In this document: positions 20,779-35,500 of the stretch, one piece after another
Layout: the number at the start of each line of letters is the position of its first letter
Position numbering within the stretch: position 1 is the stretch's first letter
NCBI GenBank assembly: GCA_013368315.1
Contig: JAACJM010000189.1
Span: 1-64,000, forward strand
Direction of reading: 5' to 3'
Source of the DNA: Tetrapyrgos nigripes
Lineage: Eukaryota > Basidiomycota > Agaricomycetes > Agaricales > Campanellaceae
Length of the DNA: 64,000 nt
Made by a program: the position numbers and the translations under genes
Notes under the pieces: generated by a model
What the model saw: the letters and a program-made list of their open reading frames with translations, nothing else
Told to the model about the DNA's origin: nothing
The model's database searches: none

Positions 20779-20819
20779 TTTGTCCTTGGAAGCTTATACT
20801 ATAAGCTTCCAAGGACAAA
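20779..20819. repeat. 41-nt perfect palindrome
   Basis: Two 20-base arms, TTTGTCCTTGGAAGCTTATA and its exact reverse complement, flank a single C at 20799. The symmetry stops sharply on both sides. It could fold into a cruciform or hairpin, or be two abutting terminal repeats. Confidence 0.9.
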
Positions 20820-21606
20820 CGTGCTGATGAAATTATGAAAGTCCGACATCAACGTATCTGGGTCAGGTAGTGATACTCAGTATGCCCTTTTCATCACAGT
20901 TACCTGCACCTCACAATCATGTACACTTTTTTCCTTGACAGTTACAGCTGGAGGCGTGGATAGGGGCTTTTGTTGTGCAGTTTGGTCATTGTGTATGAGG
21001 TGCTGCTGGAATTTGGAAATATGTACAATTTTGTATTGTTCCCTTGTATGCTATAGTCTACTTGCTTGAAATTTGATTTTGGTTATCGTGAATTCATTGC
21101 CCTTGATTTATGATGTGAAAAATAGTCAGCACTTGAATGCTCCGAGTTCAATTTGAGCATTCTATCATTGTAAATGACCTTTAGGTTGGTATATTGCCTC
21201 AGTATTCCAATGAGCATGGTCTGATACCCTGGCACTAAGTATTCCAACCCTTATAAACCCCATAATACCATTGCAATATGGTTATAACTACTAGCATAGT
21301 TTTAGTACCTGGCATGATGCCCTATGTTATAACTCTCAGAATAGGATTATAATACCATTATAATACTCAAAATAGTTTTAGAACATACAATCATTTCAAT
21401 CTTTATAACCCCCATAATTCAGCTATAATCCTGGGCATAATTCCCAAAGTCCACCACTATTATCTACATTTTAAACTCATTACCAGAAAGCTAGATTGAA
21501 GTAATCTAGTTATAATATACCATAATTGTTTTAGGCATTTTGGGGGTTATGGGGATTATAATCAGCTTATCACAGAGGGTAATTTTGTCTGATGAGTCAC
21601 AACGCT
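20820..21606. other. AT-rich stretch with degenerate TTATAA/ATAATACC repeats
   Basis: Between about 21230 and 21560 short related strings such as TTATAACCCCATAAT, ATTATAATACCATTATAATAC and TAGTTTTAG recur without a fixed period. No gene was seen. Confidence 0.45.
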
Positions 21607-21656
21607 CTGCTAGCTTATCCTAAGATAAGCCTTCGTTTCTCAAACTTATCGCGGAG
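21607..21656. repeat. hairpin-containing repeat, copy 1
   Basis: Contains the perfect hairpin GCTTATCctaaGATAAGC at 21613-21630, preceded by GCTAG and followed by CTTCGT and ACTTATCGCGGA. The same set of strings is present in reverse orientation at 54787-54828. Confidence 0.7.
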
Positions 21657-22874
21657 CCGGATTCGACGTTTTCAGATTTTTTTCGGAATTCTTTTGGATT
21701 TTTTTTTGCGCCAAAATCTCAAATCAGTGAACACTTGGTTGGGTAACTACAGTACTCTATAGTACACAAAGAAATGATTCAATGTTGTCCGTTGTGATTT
21801 GGAGTGATCCATGGATGAAATTCCCTGGTAGTAAGTAATTTAAACGCTCAGAGGAGAGAAGAAAAACGTTTACAAGATTCCGTGTAAGCTAGAGTAGCAT
21901 CTGACTCGCAAGATGCATCATCATCCAGGACCTACACTCGCAGGTGAGTCGTGTTTCCTCTGAAAGTTCAGTCGCTGATAAAGACCAGGAGGTAATATGG
22001 CCAAGCCGATTTCGAGAAAGCTCGAACAGTAATTTCACAATATTCCTACATGGCGGTTTCACAGCAAGCTGAATCTCCAAAAAAATCTCTACCATTTTAT
22101 GTGAGGGACTTGTCTGTCATGTCGCATCCCGGAGAGAGTTTCAGCGGAATCCACTGTCTAGGCTCGGATTTTCGCCGACCACATGCTTATTGGGTATTAT
22201 CGTCTTAGGTAATGGGGCTTTTTCGGCTGGCACTTTGTCATAAAATCCACCAGCACTGTCGACGTCGTCTCGCCATCAAGGTCACAGACCCTGGGCCTCC
22301 TCGATGAAAGCTTTGTCTGCAGATTACCCTGAAGTTTCCATGCCATTGATATTATTGCCTTCAAGTCTACAACGTGCTGCTGCAGTGCATACCATTAGGC
22401 TCTGCAATTTTAAACTCGGCTCACATCCTCACACGAGGCCCCGATGCTCTCAATGGTTTTTGGTTTTGGTTATTACTGGAAGGACTTTCGTTTCGTCTCC
22501 CCTCGCGGCTTCAAACATCCCTTACGGCATTCCTCTCTGACGGGTTATTTCTGAAAGAGGACGATTCGTTTGATGGTCCAGACTGGAATGATTACAGTGG
22601 GCAATAATACAGAGGAGAGCTTATCGGCTAGCGGCGTCCTTCACCAACCCTGAACGCACGAGAACGTGTTCCCTACATACAATGTCAGATAATGTCTCGG
22701 TGTTACGGCTACGACACCCCTGGCCCCGAGTCTCTATAAGTTGGATAGTTGAAAAAGCCTCCTTTTATCCACCCCCTTTACTTCGTTCCCCAACATAACA
22801 CCAGCGCACGAGGTGAGCTCTATGTTTCCCCCCATTATCCTTATCCAAACCCAAGTTGCTTCCAGATACTGCCA
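21657..22874. other. intergenic spacer
   Basis: No supported gene. A TATA-like TCTATAAG near 22731 and a CT-rich stretch precede the F-box ATG at 22875 and may be its promoter. Short open frames around 22304-22607 show no family features. Confidence 0.4.
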
Positions 22875-24438
22875 ATGGACACGGTAGAGCAAGACAAAAA
22901 TGTCACCGCAATTTCGCAGCTGCCGACAGAGCTACTGCTCCTCATCATGCAAGACTTCATTGGGCTTTCCGATACCCTCAAAAATTGCTCCCTCGTCTGT
23001 CGCAGCTGGAGCTACCCAGCCCAACGACACCTCTTCGTTTCTCTACTTCTACAATCCAGCGAATCTTGCCATCGAATGAACGACCTCTTTAAAAATGCTC
23101 CTCATCTCGGCTTACACGTCAATAATCTTACCCTGAGGTTAAAGGACCGTTCATATTCGTCTTACTATCTCAACCTTCCAGCAACAACGGAGCTCATAGG
23201 AGTTGTGGTAATATCTATACACTGGACATAGACGTGGAGGATACAGAATGGCATACCTCAGGGCAGGATTTGGTTATAACGAAATTGAAGTCCGTACGGA
23301 ATTTGACGGTGAAGGGAAGGATGTCATGGGATGATTTGGGAGAGTTGCTTTATGAACTGCCTCTGCTTCGTTCTGTTCGTATCCTTCCAAAACAACAACA
23401 ACAATCCTCAGAACCCATATTGGCTACCCCTAACCACGACGATCACCCCAGTCCATCAGGAACGCTCTATTTCACATCCCCTTTCCGACTTGAGAGTCTC
23501 GTGCTTTCGGGTATCGAGGTACCTGGCCATGAGTCGTTCTTGGAGTTTGTCAACTTCTCCGACGCCCTCGATTTCTCCGAAATGAGAAGCTTGAAGCTCG
23601 GTTGGCTTTCTCACCCTCCTGCTGCCCGAGAATTCGGGGAGCAAGCGGGTATCACTCCCTTGTTCGAAGAGTTTTTTCCGTCTCCACGGCCAACAAGTGC
23701 ACACACTCACCTTATCAGGTGTCCCAGCTCCTCGACGTCTTTTTGAATGTCCGGCGTTTGGGAAGTTTGCAGAGACTTTGGGTCTGTTGACGAATTTGCG
23801 GGAGTTGAAGCTTCAATTGGCTTCGGAGTTGACTATTCCGGATCCGGGGATGGGGATGGGGATGGGGATGGGGATGAGCGCTGGTGTTCTTCAAGCTACA
23901 CCGATGTTGATTGCTCTACTTGTGGTATATGGGATTCGGTATCCGGATACGTCTCGCACTACTCCCATTTCTCCTACTCGCAACGGTGCGCAAATGCAAC
24001 TCGAGACACTCAAGCTGGAGATAGACCTCGAGCTTACCATTCCCTCGCCCTCACCCTCGCCTCACCTGACCCGTATCCGCGCCCACGTCCACAACGCAAT
24101 TTGCACCTCTGCGTGTCCTGCATTCTAGAATAATCTTTGACGCGCTGGGAAGACGGAATGAGTGGGAATATTTTGATGCATATTTCGGGTTTACCAATCT
24201 CGTCCGCTATAACGATCAAAGTACCGATATGAGATCTAGGGAAAGCTTTTGTTTCTCAGAGTTGAAGAGGGTGGAGGTGGTTGTTAATCTGAATGTGGGT
24301 TTCGGCCGAGCGCCGTACTCCATGCTAGAGGGAAGAGTTGAAGGTACTGGGATTGATAGTGGCGGTGGTGATATTTACGGTAGTGAAGGTGGTGAAAGTG
24401 GTGAAAGGGTGGTAGTGTCGGGCTTGGGCTTGGGCTAG
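22875..24438 (+). pseudogene. broken F-box protein gene
   Basis: The start MDTVEQDKNVTAISQLPTEL is followed by a clear F-box (LLLIMQDFIGLSDTLKNCSLVCRSW pattern, about residues 17-45), as in adaptors that bring targets to SCF ubiquitin ligases. The downstream leucine-rich part is split over frames: to about 23231 in frame 1, about 23234-23700 in frame 2 (LKSVRNLTVKGRMSWDDLGE), about 23697-24128 in frame 3 (LTLSGVPAPRRLFECPAFG, LGLLTNLRELKLQL), then a stop and a last piece at 24131-24438. The breaks have no room for introns of normal size; the 24-26 nt candidate at 23208-23231 is too short. Either the gene is dead or this stretch carries several base-call indels. Confidence 0.65.
23846..23875 (+). 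repeat. (GGGGAT)5 microsatellite
   Basis: Five exact copies of GGGGAT within the broken F-box gene. In the leucine-rich frame they read as Gly-Met repeats. Confidence 0.9.
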
Positions 24439-25098
24439 TACGACAGCAGCAGCGGGAACGCTTTGAAGAGATTGTGGATGAGTTGAAGACACGCATTCGC
24501 GAGTGTATGCCGAATGTTTCTTCTGCTGGGAAGCTTTTTCTTGAGATTAGACTGAATATGCCAGTGGGGGGTCAGTGAGAAGGCTAAAGACGATGATTAG
24601 TATGTGAGTGAGTTTTCGCTCTTTGCATAGGTACTAACTTTCTTTTTTCGTTCTGATCCTAAAGACTTTCGGTGTACGTGTTCTGTGAAGGGAATGGTTT
24701 GATTGGGATGTAGAGTGATGTTTGTACCTTCGGTAATATTCTAGACGGAGAGATCTTGTCTTTTGCGGCACTGCTGTACAAGGCTTACAGAGGTATCTAT
24801 CATAGCGAACAGAGCGCCTTAGAAAGACCCAGTCTGCCATGTGAGCATTTACGTATGCATCAACACTAACGAGCAGGATGCCACTTGTTGTGGTCGAGAA
24901 ACGGACGATTGTCTAGTGTCCAAAACAACAGCCTAACCGGCGCTTCATAAAGCAACCAAGACATCGATATCGTCGTTTAGGGTTTGCAGGTGTAATTGTA
25001 ATGTACAGGATACAGGGAAATACGATTTCTTCGGGTGAGAGCAAAGAGGGTCAAGGCAAAGGTAAAGGAAATGCGAATGCAAAATGTGAGGCAAACGT
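24439..25098. other. intergenic spacer
   Basis: Lies between the F-box remnant and the 3' end of the minus-strand RBX1 gene. No gene or repeat was recognised. Confidence 0.4.
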
Positions 25099-25912
<814 letters not shown>

Positions 25913-26592
25913 GTTTCTAGTGGATGCTTAGTGTGAAGAGGAGGGTTTAGATTGGGATTGAGCGAGAAGACTAAGGGCACACGACGTAGTGAAGGAGTCA
26001 GCGCGAGCGCCTGGCGCGACCATGAGTCGGAGGGTGACTAAGGCCACGTGCTGAGTACCCTACATAGCAGGCGCTACAGCGGACCTTCAGATTCTGAAGT
26101 TCAGAACGACTCTCCTTCTGAAATACTCGAAGATGTCATGAAGGCTTTTTGTTTCACTGACACTACCTGAGAGACTGAAAAACCGCGTCTAAATACTGCT
26201 AAAAATGAATGACTGTATTATTCTGCTTTTGTCACTCAACGATAGCTCAAGACCTACTAGTCCATCTCGTAAAATATTCGCCCAAGGAAACGCGCTGGAA
26301 GACGTACCGAAGACGTTTGTTGAGCAGGGACGCGCGTACACGTGATCTTCGTTTACCGCGAATTAGCCGGCCCTAAAGCGTGGTTGATTCCCAAACTGGC
26401 AAACACGAGTCAAGCTTATTCTCTGTTGCCCCTCAATGCTGCCCACTACCGCCTGAATACTGACAGCAACATTTTTTCTACATCTAGCGCGAATACACCT
26501 CAACGTGCGTCGCAAGTCTATTTCTCACCTTTTGCTTCCGTCTCATCATACTTCCAGACAGGAAAGACTCCTCTGAAGGAGGCACACAGCAA
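25913..26592. promoter_or_regulatory. divergent promoter region
   Basis: A 680-base region between the divergent starts of RBX1 (-) and the PH-domain gene (+). It must carry both promoters. No TATA box or clear operator was seen; the right end is CT-rich just before ATG 26593. Confidence 0.45.
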
Positions 26593-29500
26593 ATGCGGAG
26601 AATTGCAAGATCTCCTGCTCGAACAGACACAAATACTTATACACATTCCTACTCCGATGATTCCTACGAAGATTCCGACTCTATCGACGAGATTGAGGCT
26701 ACGTTAACCAACGTGGACGACCAGCTCGACGACACCGAGCAAGCTCTTTCAACATGGTCGTCCAGCTCTTCAAATCCTCGACAGCCAACAGTCTCTACCG
26801 GATATGGATATACAGGAAGCGGCACTTACTCGAGTAGCTACACGGGCTCGGCCTCTGGATCCTATACTGCTACTCCAGGCTCTTACACAGGCTCGGCCTC
26901 TGGGTCATATACAGCTACTCCAGGCTCTTACACCGGCTCTCCTTCCTTCGTTTCCTTACCATCCGTATTCAGCCCTACCTCACCAACTTCTGGTACCAAC
27001 ACTCAATCTTCATACCCACCGCCCGCAAATGACCCAAGGGCACGTCTCAGTCGCATCACAGAACGCACTGAAGGAACATCGTCGCGTCCAGTCTCAGGTA
27101 CTTCTCAGGCGACTACCGTACCAGCTCGGCCACGTTCTGCATTTTTACCGACTACTCCAGGACGTGGAGGACATGCTAGGTCTTCTACCGACTACGACAA
27201 GGACTTGCCTCCTCCTGGACGCGCCAACGAGCTCATTGGGATGTTTGAGGCGACATCTCATTCGCGTTCTTCTTCCCCCACTAAAACTTCATCATCATAC
27301 ACTCATTCTCAAACACCCACTTCGGGGTTTTCTCTGTTGTCGCCTCCAGATAGGCCGTCAACCGTTACAGGCTCTAGCTACACGCCAACCTACACCGGCT
27401 CCACTTCCTTTGGGCAATCGACCTTGTCTCCTTCCCAGTTCACCACGACACAGCAGACGACAACGCAGACGGCAACTGGAACCGGAGATCGCAGCCCTGA
27501 ACGCCATACTTCAACTCTTCGTCGTCCTGGTCAATCATCACCACGAAGCCCTCTCGCTAGTGTCAGGAACATCGTCGCATTATGGAAGGAACGAAGTCCA
27601 ACCAAACCCGGTCAAAGCAAACCTGCTTCCGTCTCCAGTGGAAGTGTATCTCCAACACCAGAAACTCGCCAACGCCCTCTTCCTCCTTCCGAAGATCCAG
27701 AAGGTTTATTCGGGCTTCGCCGAAGAGCCAGTGGAAGGATGTCTGGCCGAAGCCTTCCTGAAGCCGAAAATGCTGGTCAGAGAGCAAGCACTGGAAGCGT
27801 TGGCACGGAAGCCAGCGAGCTTGGCAGATTTTTGGGCGTAAATGCGGGAGAGACTGTAAGTAATATTTGACTTTTTCCCACACTGTTCGACAGTGACGCC
27901 TCATCGTCTCTTTTTAGCCTCTTCATCTTGGAACGCTCTATTATCTCAATGTACACGGTCAACCTCCTTACCAATGGCAACGTTGTCAAGCACTTCTCTA
28001 TCATCATACTCTCCTTATCTCTTGGCTTGCCCCGACCTCGTCTGCGGAAAGGGCACCTATGGGACGTGCAGTCGTTCAGTTGGACCTTGTCAACTGTCTA
28101 ACAGTAGAAAGTGCACTGAGTCTTGGCCATCCTCGGGCTAGAGACGATGTCGGTGCCATTGCTGCCAGGGAACAAGATGCTAGGACACGTGCAACTCGAG
28201 AGGAGAAGGGCTCTTAGAGTCTTTGGTTCCATTCTGGATGGTTTATGGAGATGGCGTGGAGAGATTGGCTTGTGATAGTCTCGTTCAGAGGCAGCAGTGG
28301 ATTGGAAGAATATGGTAATTCTTATCTCTTTTCATTATTTCTTTTACTCATCCAACTCATTTCGTTTACAGGGAAGCCGTGAACAGTCCTCCGACACCAT
28401 CTCTCACGCGTACCCCGTCTATTACACCCTCGTTCACGCGTTCGCAGTCCCCTACCGGATCCATTCGTACCATTCTCTCTATGGACTCACACTCCAGTGT
28501 CTCGTCCACGTCAAGTACTCGCTCTGGTAGCAGAAGTACCGTCTTTGTCCCTCCCATTGCCGAAGTTCCCGAAATCGAAGACTTCTACGAATCCGACGAC
28601 GTCAAGCCAAGGAAAGCTGTTTCCTCTGCTGGCTCAGCATCATCTGGCAGTGGTAGTGGTACTGGACGATACTACTCTCTCTCAGACCATTCATCTTCTC
28701 GTACTAGTAATGGTAGGCTGAGACCACCGACCTTTATTTCTTCTCATCACGCGAGGACGGCTGATGATACGGATATCATTGGCGACGAGTACATCTATCG
28801 TGGGGATTCGAGAGCGATCGGTGGTCCTGGGGCTGGAAGTCGACGAAGAGCGAGTGTATTAAGGAAGAGTGGGAGTATGACGGATTTGGGTATGGACCTC
28901 CAGAGTAATAGGTCATCGAAGTTGGGCTCTAGTGATGAAGAAGAACAATACTACTCAGCGGGTTCGGCTACACCTGGGAGTTCGGCTTATACTTCTGCCT
29001 CCTCCTATGATTATGGATCTGGGACTGGGACGAGGACAAGGAGTTACACCTATACGGATACGAGGACCGGGACTGATACGTTTACGCCGACGTATACGCA
29101 GACGCAATCGCAATCACAGACCTATACGACGAGATCGGGTGTCTCGATGACCACTGGTTATAGCGGGTATACGAGGACTGGGACTGGGACAGAGACTGGG
29201 TATGGGACTGGAACTGGGTATGGAAGTGAGACTGGATATGGGACTGGAACTGGGTATGGAAGTGAGACCGGTTATGGTGCTGGGTCTCATACAGGATCCT
29301 ACACCGACACTGCGTCTAGGACTGTTACGAGGACTGGTGGTACTTGGACCGAGACTGGAACAGAGACGGGTACGGGTACGAGGACTGGGACAGAAACCTT
29401 CACTAGGACTGGAACAGACACATTGGGTCTCCCATCTACGATGTCATATCGTGGAACGGAAAGTCCGAGTATGTTGGGCGATTCACATGATTCGCCTTCT

Positions 29501-32500
29501 GGGACTTATAGTGGGACTGGGCCATATACGCCAAGTGGAACTTATACTGGAACGTACACGGGAACATATTCGGTAACGGATTCGCCGTACACCAGGTGAG
29601 ATCTTTCTTATGCTTTGTTTTTGACGTATTCTGATTTAGTCTTTTTGCCATTTTTTAGGACGGATACTTACACTGGAACTGGGTATGTCTACTATATATT
29701 TCTCTATGTGATATCTCTGTACTGATTCCAATTCTCCAGATCTCCTTATACGCCGTACACATCTAATCTTTCGTATACAGCATCGTCGCCGTATACCGGA
29801 TACACTGGAACGAGATCCCCCTATTCTTCTTCCTACACGCCGTCGTCACCATCAGGATCTTCACTCAGTCGAGCTAGGGAAGTTAGAAGAAGAGGAGGCA
29901 GCTCACACAGCTTCTCTTCTAGTGGCAGAAGCGGAAGCGGTTACTCTCCCTCTGACGAGAGCAGTGACAAGGAAAATGAAGGCAGTGTCTCCGGGAGCCT
30001 TACCAGGGAAGAAGGAAGCCACTCCAGTAGCTACACTCCTTCTACTGGGCCTCTCAGCGGTACTCGTTCCAGTGAGACAGGATACGATGTCTGTCTCTCA
30101 TCCGACTTGGCGAGTAGGACTCGGACGTACACAACAACGACGACAGATGAGACGACTCCACCTCCAACAGTCCCGTCTTCAGAGAAGAGTGATAGCGAAG
30201 AAAACTTTGTTACTGCTTCGCAAGGCTCTTCAGATTATATCACTGCTCGTACACCGACGTCTGTTGCATCCTCTTTGCCGACCATTCCTTCGCTGTATGA
30301 CACTGCCAGTGAAGGTTCTGTATATAGGACAGCTTCCGAGCCGCAGACGGACAAGTCAACCGAGTACGAGACTGCTGAAGTTTGTGCCAGTGATATAATG
30401 CCTGTCATTCCCAGTGAAGAAAGCACTCCCAAGAGCGTCCCTCCTCCATTGCCTTCTGAACCTGCTACAGAGCAGCGAGACGCTGAAGTACAGACTGCTG
30501 TATCGGTCCCCACTTCGGTCCCTTCGATGACGATGACTCCACTTTCGACTCCGCGTTCAATCCCGCGTTCAATCCCGCGTTCAATATCGCCTTCGGTGTC
30601 CACACCTTCCAGCGTCTCAACCGTTCGGCCAGAAAATGTTCCTCTCCCTCCATCGGCACCTCCTTCCGAAGTGTCTGAACTCTCAGAGCTTTCTGACTTT
30701 CCTCTTTCTGCTACACCTTCGTCGGCGCGGACTCTGCCTAGCCTTCCTCGCTCTAGTGATGAAAGTAGTGACGTTCCTACACCATCAAGTATCCAGTGGA
30801 CACAGACCAGGACGTCGTCATTACCACCTTCGTCCCCATCAGAGCCAAGTTTGACGATGGAACCGACAATGGAACCGCCATCAGGGCCAACGTCTGTGCC
30901 TCTATCTGATATCTCTACGTCGACAGCGTCGGGATCGCTTCCACCGAGTTCCAGCAGCAGCAGTTCTTCTTCGCCAATGCCGACTACAACGGTTTCTTCA
31001 ACGAGAGTATCAACTACCATTCCTCCTTCAACGAGAATCTCTAGAACCATCACTAGTGAATCCAGCTTGACTCCTTCCATCCTCAGGACACCTTTACCCC
31101 CTAGTCCAACGCCCAGCAGTCCCCTACCTATACCACCAACACTTGAACCTCCAGTTCCAAGAAGATGGGGTACAGAAAGTAATGGGTCTTATGACTCTAG
31201 CCAATTGGAACCCTCTCCCAGTATCAGAAGTATCGCATTGCAAGAGGGACCGGACATCTCTTTCGAGACGTCTTTCTTGCGGCACACCGAGTCCTATTCT
31301 TCAATAAACAGGATGTCTACCATTCCTGAGACGCCGACCGTTTCATCCTCAGAGACTCCGCCGACTTTCCCTGCAATCTCTCCACTTCCTCCACCTCCAG
31401 CATCAGAGAGTGTTTCGGATATCCCGACACCGTCGTCTTTTATTTGGACCGAAAGCGATATCGAGTTGGAAAGCTTGGGAAACTTGGTCAGGACGCCTTC
31501 GATGATGAGCACGTCGTCGTCGACGTCTCAAACAAGTATCAGCTCGTCCACGCTGGACTCGAGCTCGGTGATTGAGGAGATGCTGCGAGATGAAGAAGAG
31601 TCAGAGTTGGCTATGAGGATGAGTCAGATTTCGACTGAGCCGAGTTTGCTGAGTACGCCTAGAGCGTCGGTTGTGTCTAGGACGGTGAGTTTATTTTTTG
31701 CATTCTAACTTTAATGCTTATGATATGTTACTCATGGACTTTTATTCAGATTACTCCAAGTGTTTCTAGTCGCAGTCGTAGCCCAATGACGCCGAGTATC
31801 AGTGTCAGCGTCTCGACTCCTAGGGGAGATCAGCCGTCTCAACGTGATACCCTTCAGACGGTCCCGTCTGTTATCTCCATCAGCCCGAGGTCTGAGAGGC
31901 CTATGGATCAAGTCCTCTCGCAAGACTTGAACCGTCTCGTTGAGGAACTTCGACATTACGACCAAAACCGAGGTGCCGAGAACCAAGAACTGGGAGACAG
32001 GATGCGAGAGCTGCAGAATGAGCTACGGGATCTGTCCAGTTTCCTTCATCAACCACGACCTGATCACGTCTCTGAAGGTGTTGGAGCAGAAGCTCGGGAG
32101 TATCAGGAACCTCAAAGACCTCGAGCAGGACCAGAGGAAGTTATCGTTGACTCGTTCAGACGGAAAGCTCCCTCTTTGGAGACTCCGAGTTCGCCAAGTA
32201 GTATGTCGTTTTTGTCATCGCATCATAGTGATGATTGGTTGCTGTACACTGGTCCTCCATCTCCTATGGTTCCCATTGTCCCTGTTCCGAGACAAAGAAG
32301 ACGACGACTGGTCAAAGAAGAGCTGAACCAGTCGATGGCGAAGAGGCGAAGAAGTGGGAGAAGAAGGAGAAGAAGAGTTTGACGATGAAAGTGACGAAGA
32401 CTTCACTGACATGACTGTGAGCCGAATTGAGTTGGATCTCCCGTCACTTCCTGGCTCTCCAAGTTCTCCGAGTTCCAGCCCAACGATTTCGGAATCAAGC

Positions 32501-35500
32501 GATGTTACTTCAAGTGAATTTACTGAGAGAACAACTGTACCATACCCTAGTTCAGGAAGTACCGACGTTACTCCGACTCCCCCACCACTTTCTCTCACGC
32601 CGCCGCCTAGTTCTCCAACAACTTCGACGACGTTGTCTACCGTGCGGCCTTCTGCTCCCAATCCATTCCCGCTTCTACAGGATATCAGAAATCAAGTACG
32701 AGGTATCCTCGATGGCCAACTTGCCAACAACGAACTTTTGGATGCCTTGCGAAATCAGCCTGCCCCTATCCCTCCCTTACCGGACAATGCTGATCTACTG
32801 GACCGAATGGGTCGTATTGAAGGGCTTCTGCAGATTCTGTTGGATCGTCCTTTGCCAAGGCCTCCTACTGCAGTTCCTCGATCGCCTCCTCCGCCACCAG
32901 TAGCACCAGAAGCTCCTCCTTCAGAGACCTCTGAGGATACAGAAGATTTCATGCGACTCTTTGACGATTTCCGGACCACCCACCCTCCAGCTGCGCCTGT
33001 GCCGACTCGCGCAACGGACTTGGGTCCTTCTCTCGCAGAAAGGCTGAACGATATTCTCTCCCAACGTCCTGATTTCGAGCCACATACCGTTAGTGGTCCC
33101 GATCCGTTCACACCGTTGAATATCCCGGAAATGCGACGAAGGGATCGTTCCGCGAGTCCGAGCAGTCAGCTTACTCTCCCTCGAAGAGCAAGGACGGCGC
33201 CAATGCCGGCCGACTTCATGATGCCACCACGAGTAGGACGCCGTGCAGCACCAGCAACAGGACGAGGACCTCCAACAGAACACGACTTGCATGATGTACC
33301 GGAGCCGACAACCCCGTCCAGGCCTTCTACTGTAAGGCCTGGAGCTCGTCAAAGACCACGGACAAATCTTCCACCACCGCAGCCTATTCGAGTAAGTCAT
33401 TGAGCTCTCATATAGTAGATAAACTTACCAACTTCCTCTCTTCTCAGTTCCCTCCAGTCGACGAAATAAGATCTGAAACAGCACCTCCTCTTGGTCAACA
33501 GAGCAGGACTTGGTATCTTCCATCTGTATGTATATTACATTTCTCAACGAGTTCTTCACTGATTGTGTTTGACAGAGACCCGCCGATGCACCAGGCGGTG
33601 CAGCAGGTGTTGCTCCGTTTTCAGGTGTTGCTCCGCCTTCAGGTGCTCCTGTTCCTCCACCACCTGTCCTTGGTCAAACAGCCGCGGTTCCACCTCCACC
33701 ACCTGTAATTAAATTTTTTTTTCTAACATATCTTTACTTACCAGTTATTACAGCCTCCCTCGACAACTATTCAAATTCCAGAGATCAATGATTTGATCAA
33801 TATCACAAGAGTAAGGTTTTGAAAAAACCGATCAGCACTCAAACTAATACTTTGAATTTCTCTAGGACACCCAAGCAGCAGCTTTCAGCAACGTAGAACA
33901 AACAAGAGACTTGATACGTTACATGACTCAACTGAACGCTTGGATGGAAAGAGACGTTCATGACCGCCAGCGGGAGCTCGGTACGGTTGTTGCTAATATA
34001 CAAGCGTTGAGAGAGTATGTCTTGCTCCTTGCTCAGCAGCAAAGACCTGGTATGCTTTTTTGTTGAACCAACATGTTGCATTATTCTGATTGTTTGAACA
34101 GTCACCCAAATACATGTGCCGCAGCCTGAAGGGGAACAGGGAGATGAGGTTTCTAGTAGCAGTGGCACTGAGGAATCGCCGGTGCAAATGCCTCAGCCTC
34201 AACATTTTGGTTTCCAGCCACCGCCGGGATTCCAACCGCAGCCCGGATTCCAACCGCAACATGGATTCCAACCGCAACATGGAGGGCCTCCTGTTATACC
34301 CGGTGGACCCCCTGTCATCCCAGGTGGACCTCCTGTTATACCTGGAGTAGTACCTGGTCACTCGCCGATGCCGCATTTCACGCCTGTTGTTCCCCAACAT
34401 CCAGGATATCCTGTCGTGGTACAGCAGCCTGGTATGGCACCTGTTATTCCGATGGATTATCCACAAACTCCTGGAGCAGGTCCTGTTATGCCTGGCCCAA
34501 TGCATGGAGCACAGGACCCCGGCGTATTCATTCCACCTGCTCCAGACCACCCTCCACAAACCGTCATTCAGATGGAAGCCAGTAGTACCAGCAGCAGCAG
34601 CAGGACCCCTAGTCCTAGTTCAAGCAGGCGTAGTCGTTCTTCAGACCGAGACTCGTCACGACGACGAAGGCGCCCCAGTCATACCCATTCACATAGTGTA
34701 TCAGCAACTCCCATTCCGGTACCTCATTCTCAAGCGCCACATGATATGGCAGATGCTGCACAGGTTCCTTCTCATCATTCTCATCCTTCTGCTTACCATC
34801 CTCAAGTTTCAGAGGGAGGTCCTCCTGTTGTAACTGTTGTACCGAGTGGTCCATATCCTGGTACACCTCGACACCCTGATGTACCTCAACAACAACAGGC
34901 ACAGCCGCCTATCATTGTCAATGTGCCTGGAGCTGCATCGCCGGCTCCTGGTATGGTACCTGGTATGATTCCTGGCATGATGCCAGGTGCCCCCCTCCCC
35001 GTCCCTGGGATGGGTATGGGTGCACCACCCCCTCAGACTATTGTTGTGTCAGGAGGTCGAAGTCCTTCAAGCTCATCCAGCTCAAGTAGTGGTCGCAGCC
35101 GTAGTCACAGTCGCAGCCACAGCCGACGTCGGTCTCCAATTATTGTGCAGGGACGGTCGCATTCCTCGCGCTCTCACCGCCGGTCACCTCAACCTCAAGC
35201 TGCTCCCGGTACTCAGCATATTATTGTGCCACCTGGCCAGCCTCAGACTCAATTCCCCCCTCAGGCTGAATATATCGTCAGGACCTCCCGTTCTCGTTCC
35301 CACTCTCGATCACATAGTCGTACACCCCCTCCAGTCATCATTCAGCAGCCCCCTCTATCCGGAGCCGTGCCAACCATGATGCCTCCTTATCCACAGACGG
35401 TTCCAGGAGTTCCATACCCACCGACGGCGACGGGTATGGCCTATCCGCCTCAGATGCCCCTACCAACTCAACAAGCACCAGGCCAAACCATTATCGTTCC

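Noticed and set aside
26804..27841. 345-codon plus-strand open frame overlapping the first exon of the giant gene
   Set aside because: It is the shifted reading of the same repetitive exon. Splice sites, PH-domain continuity and codon periodicity support the other frame.
30235..31080. 281-codon minus-strand open frame
   Set aside because: Antisense reading of a Ser/Thr/Pro-rich exon. Such exons often stay open on the other strand, and it has no start context or domain.
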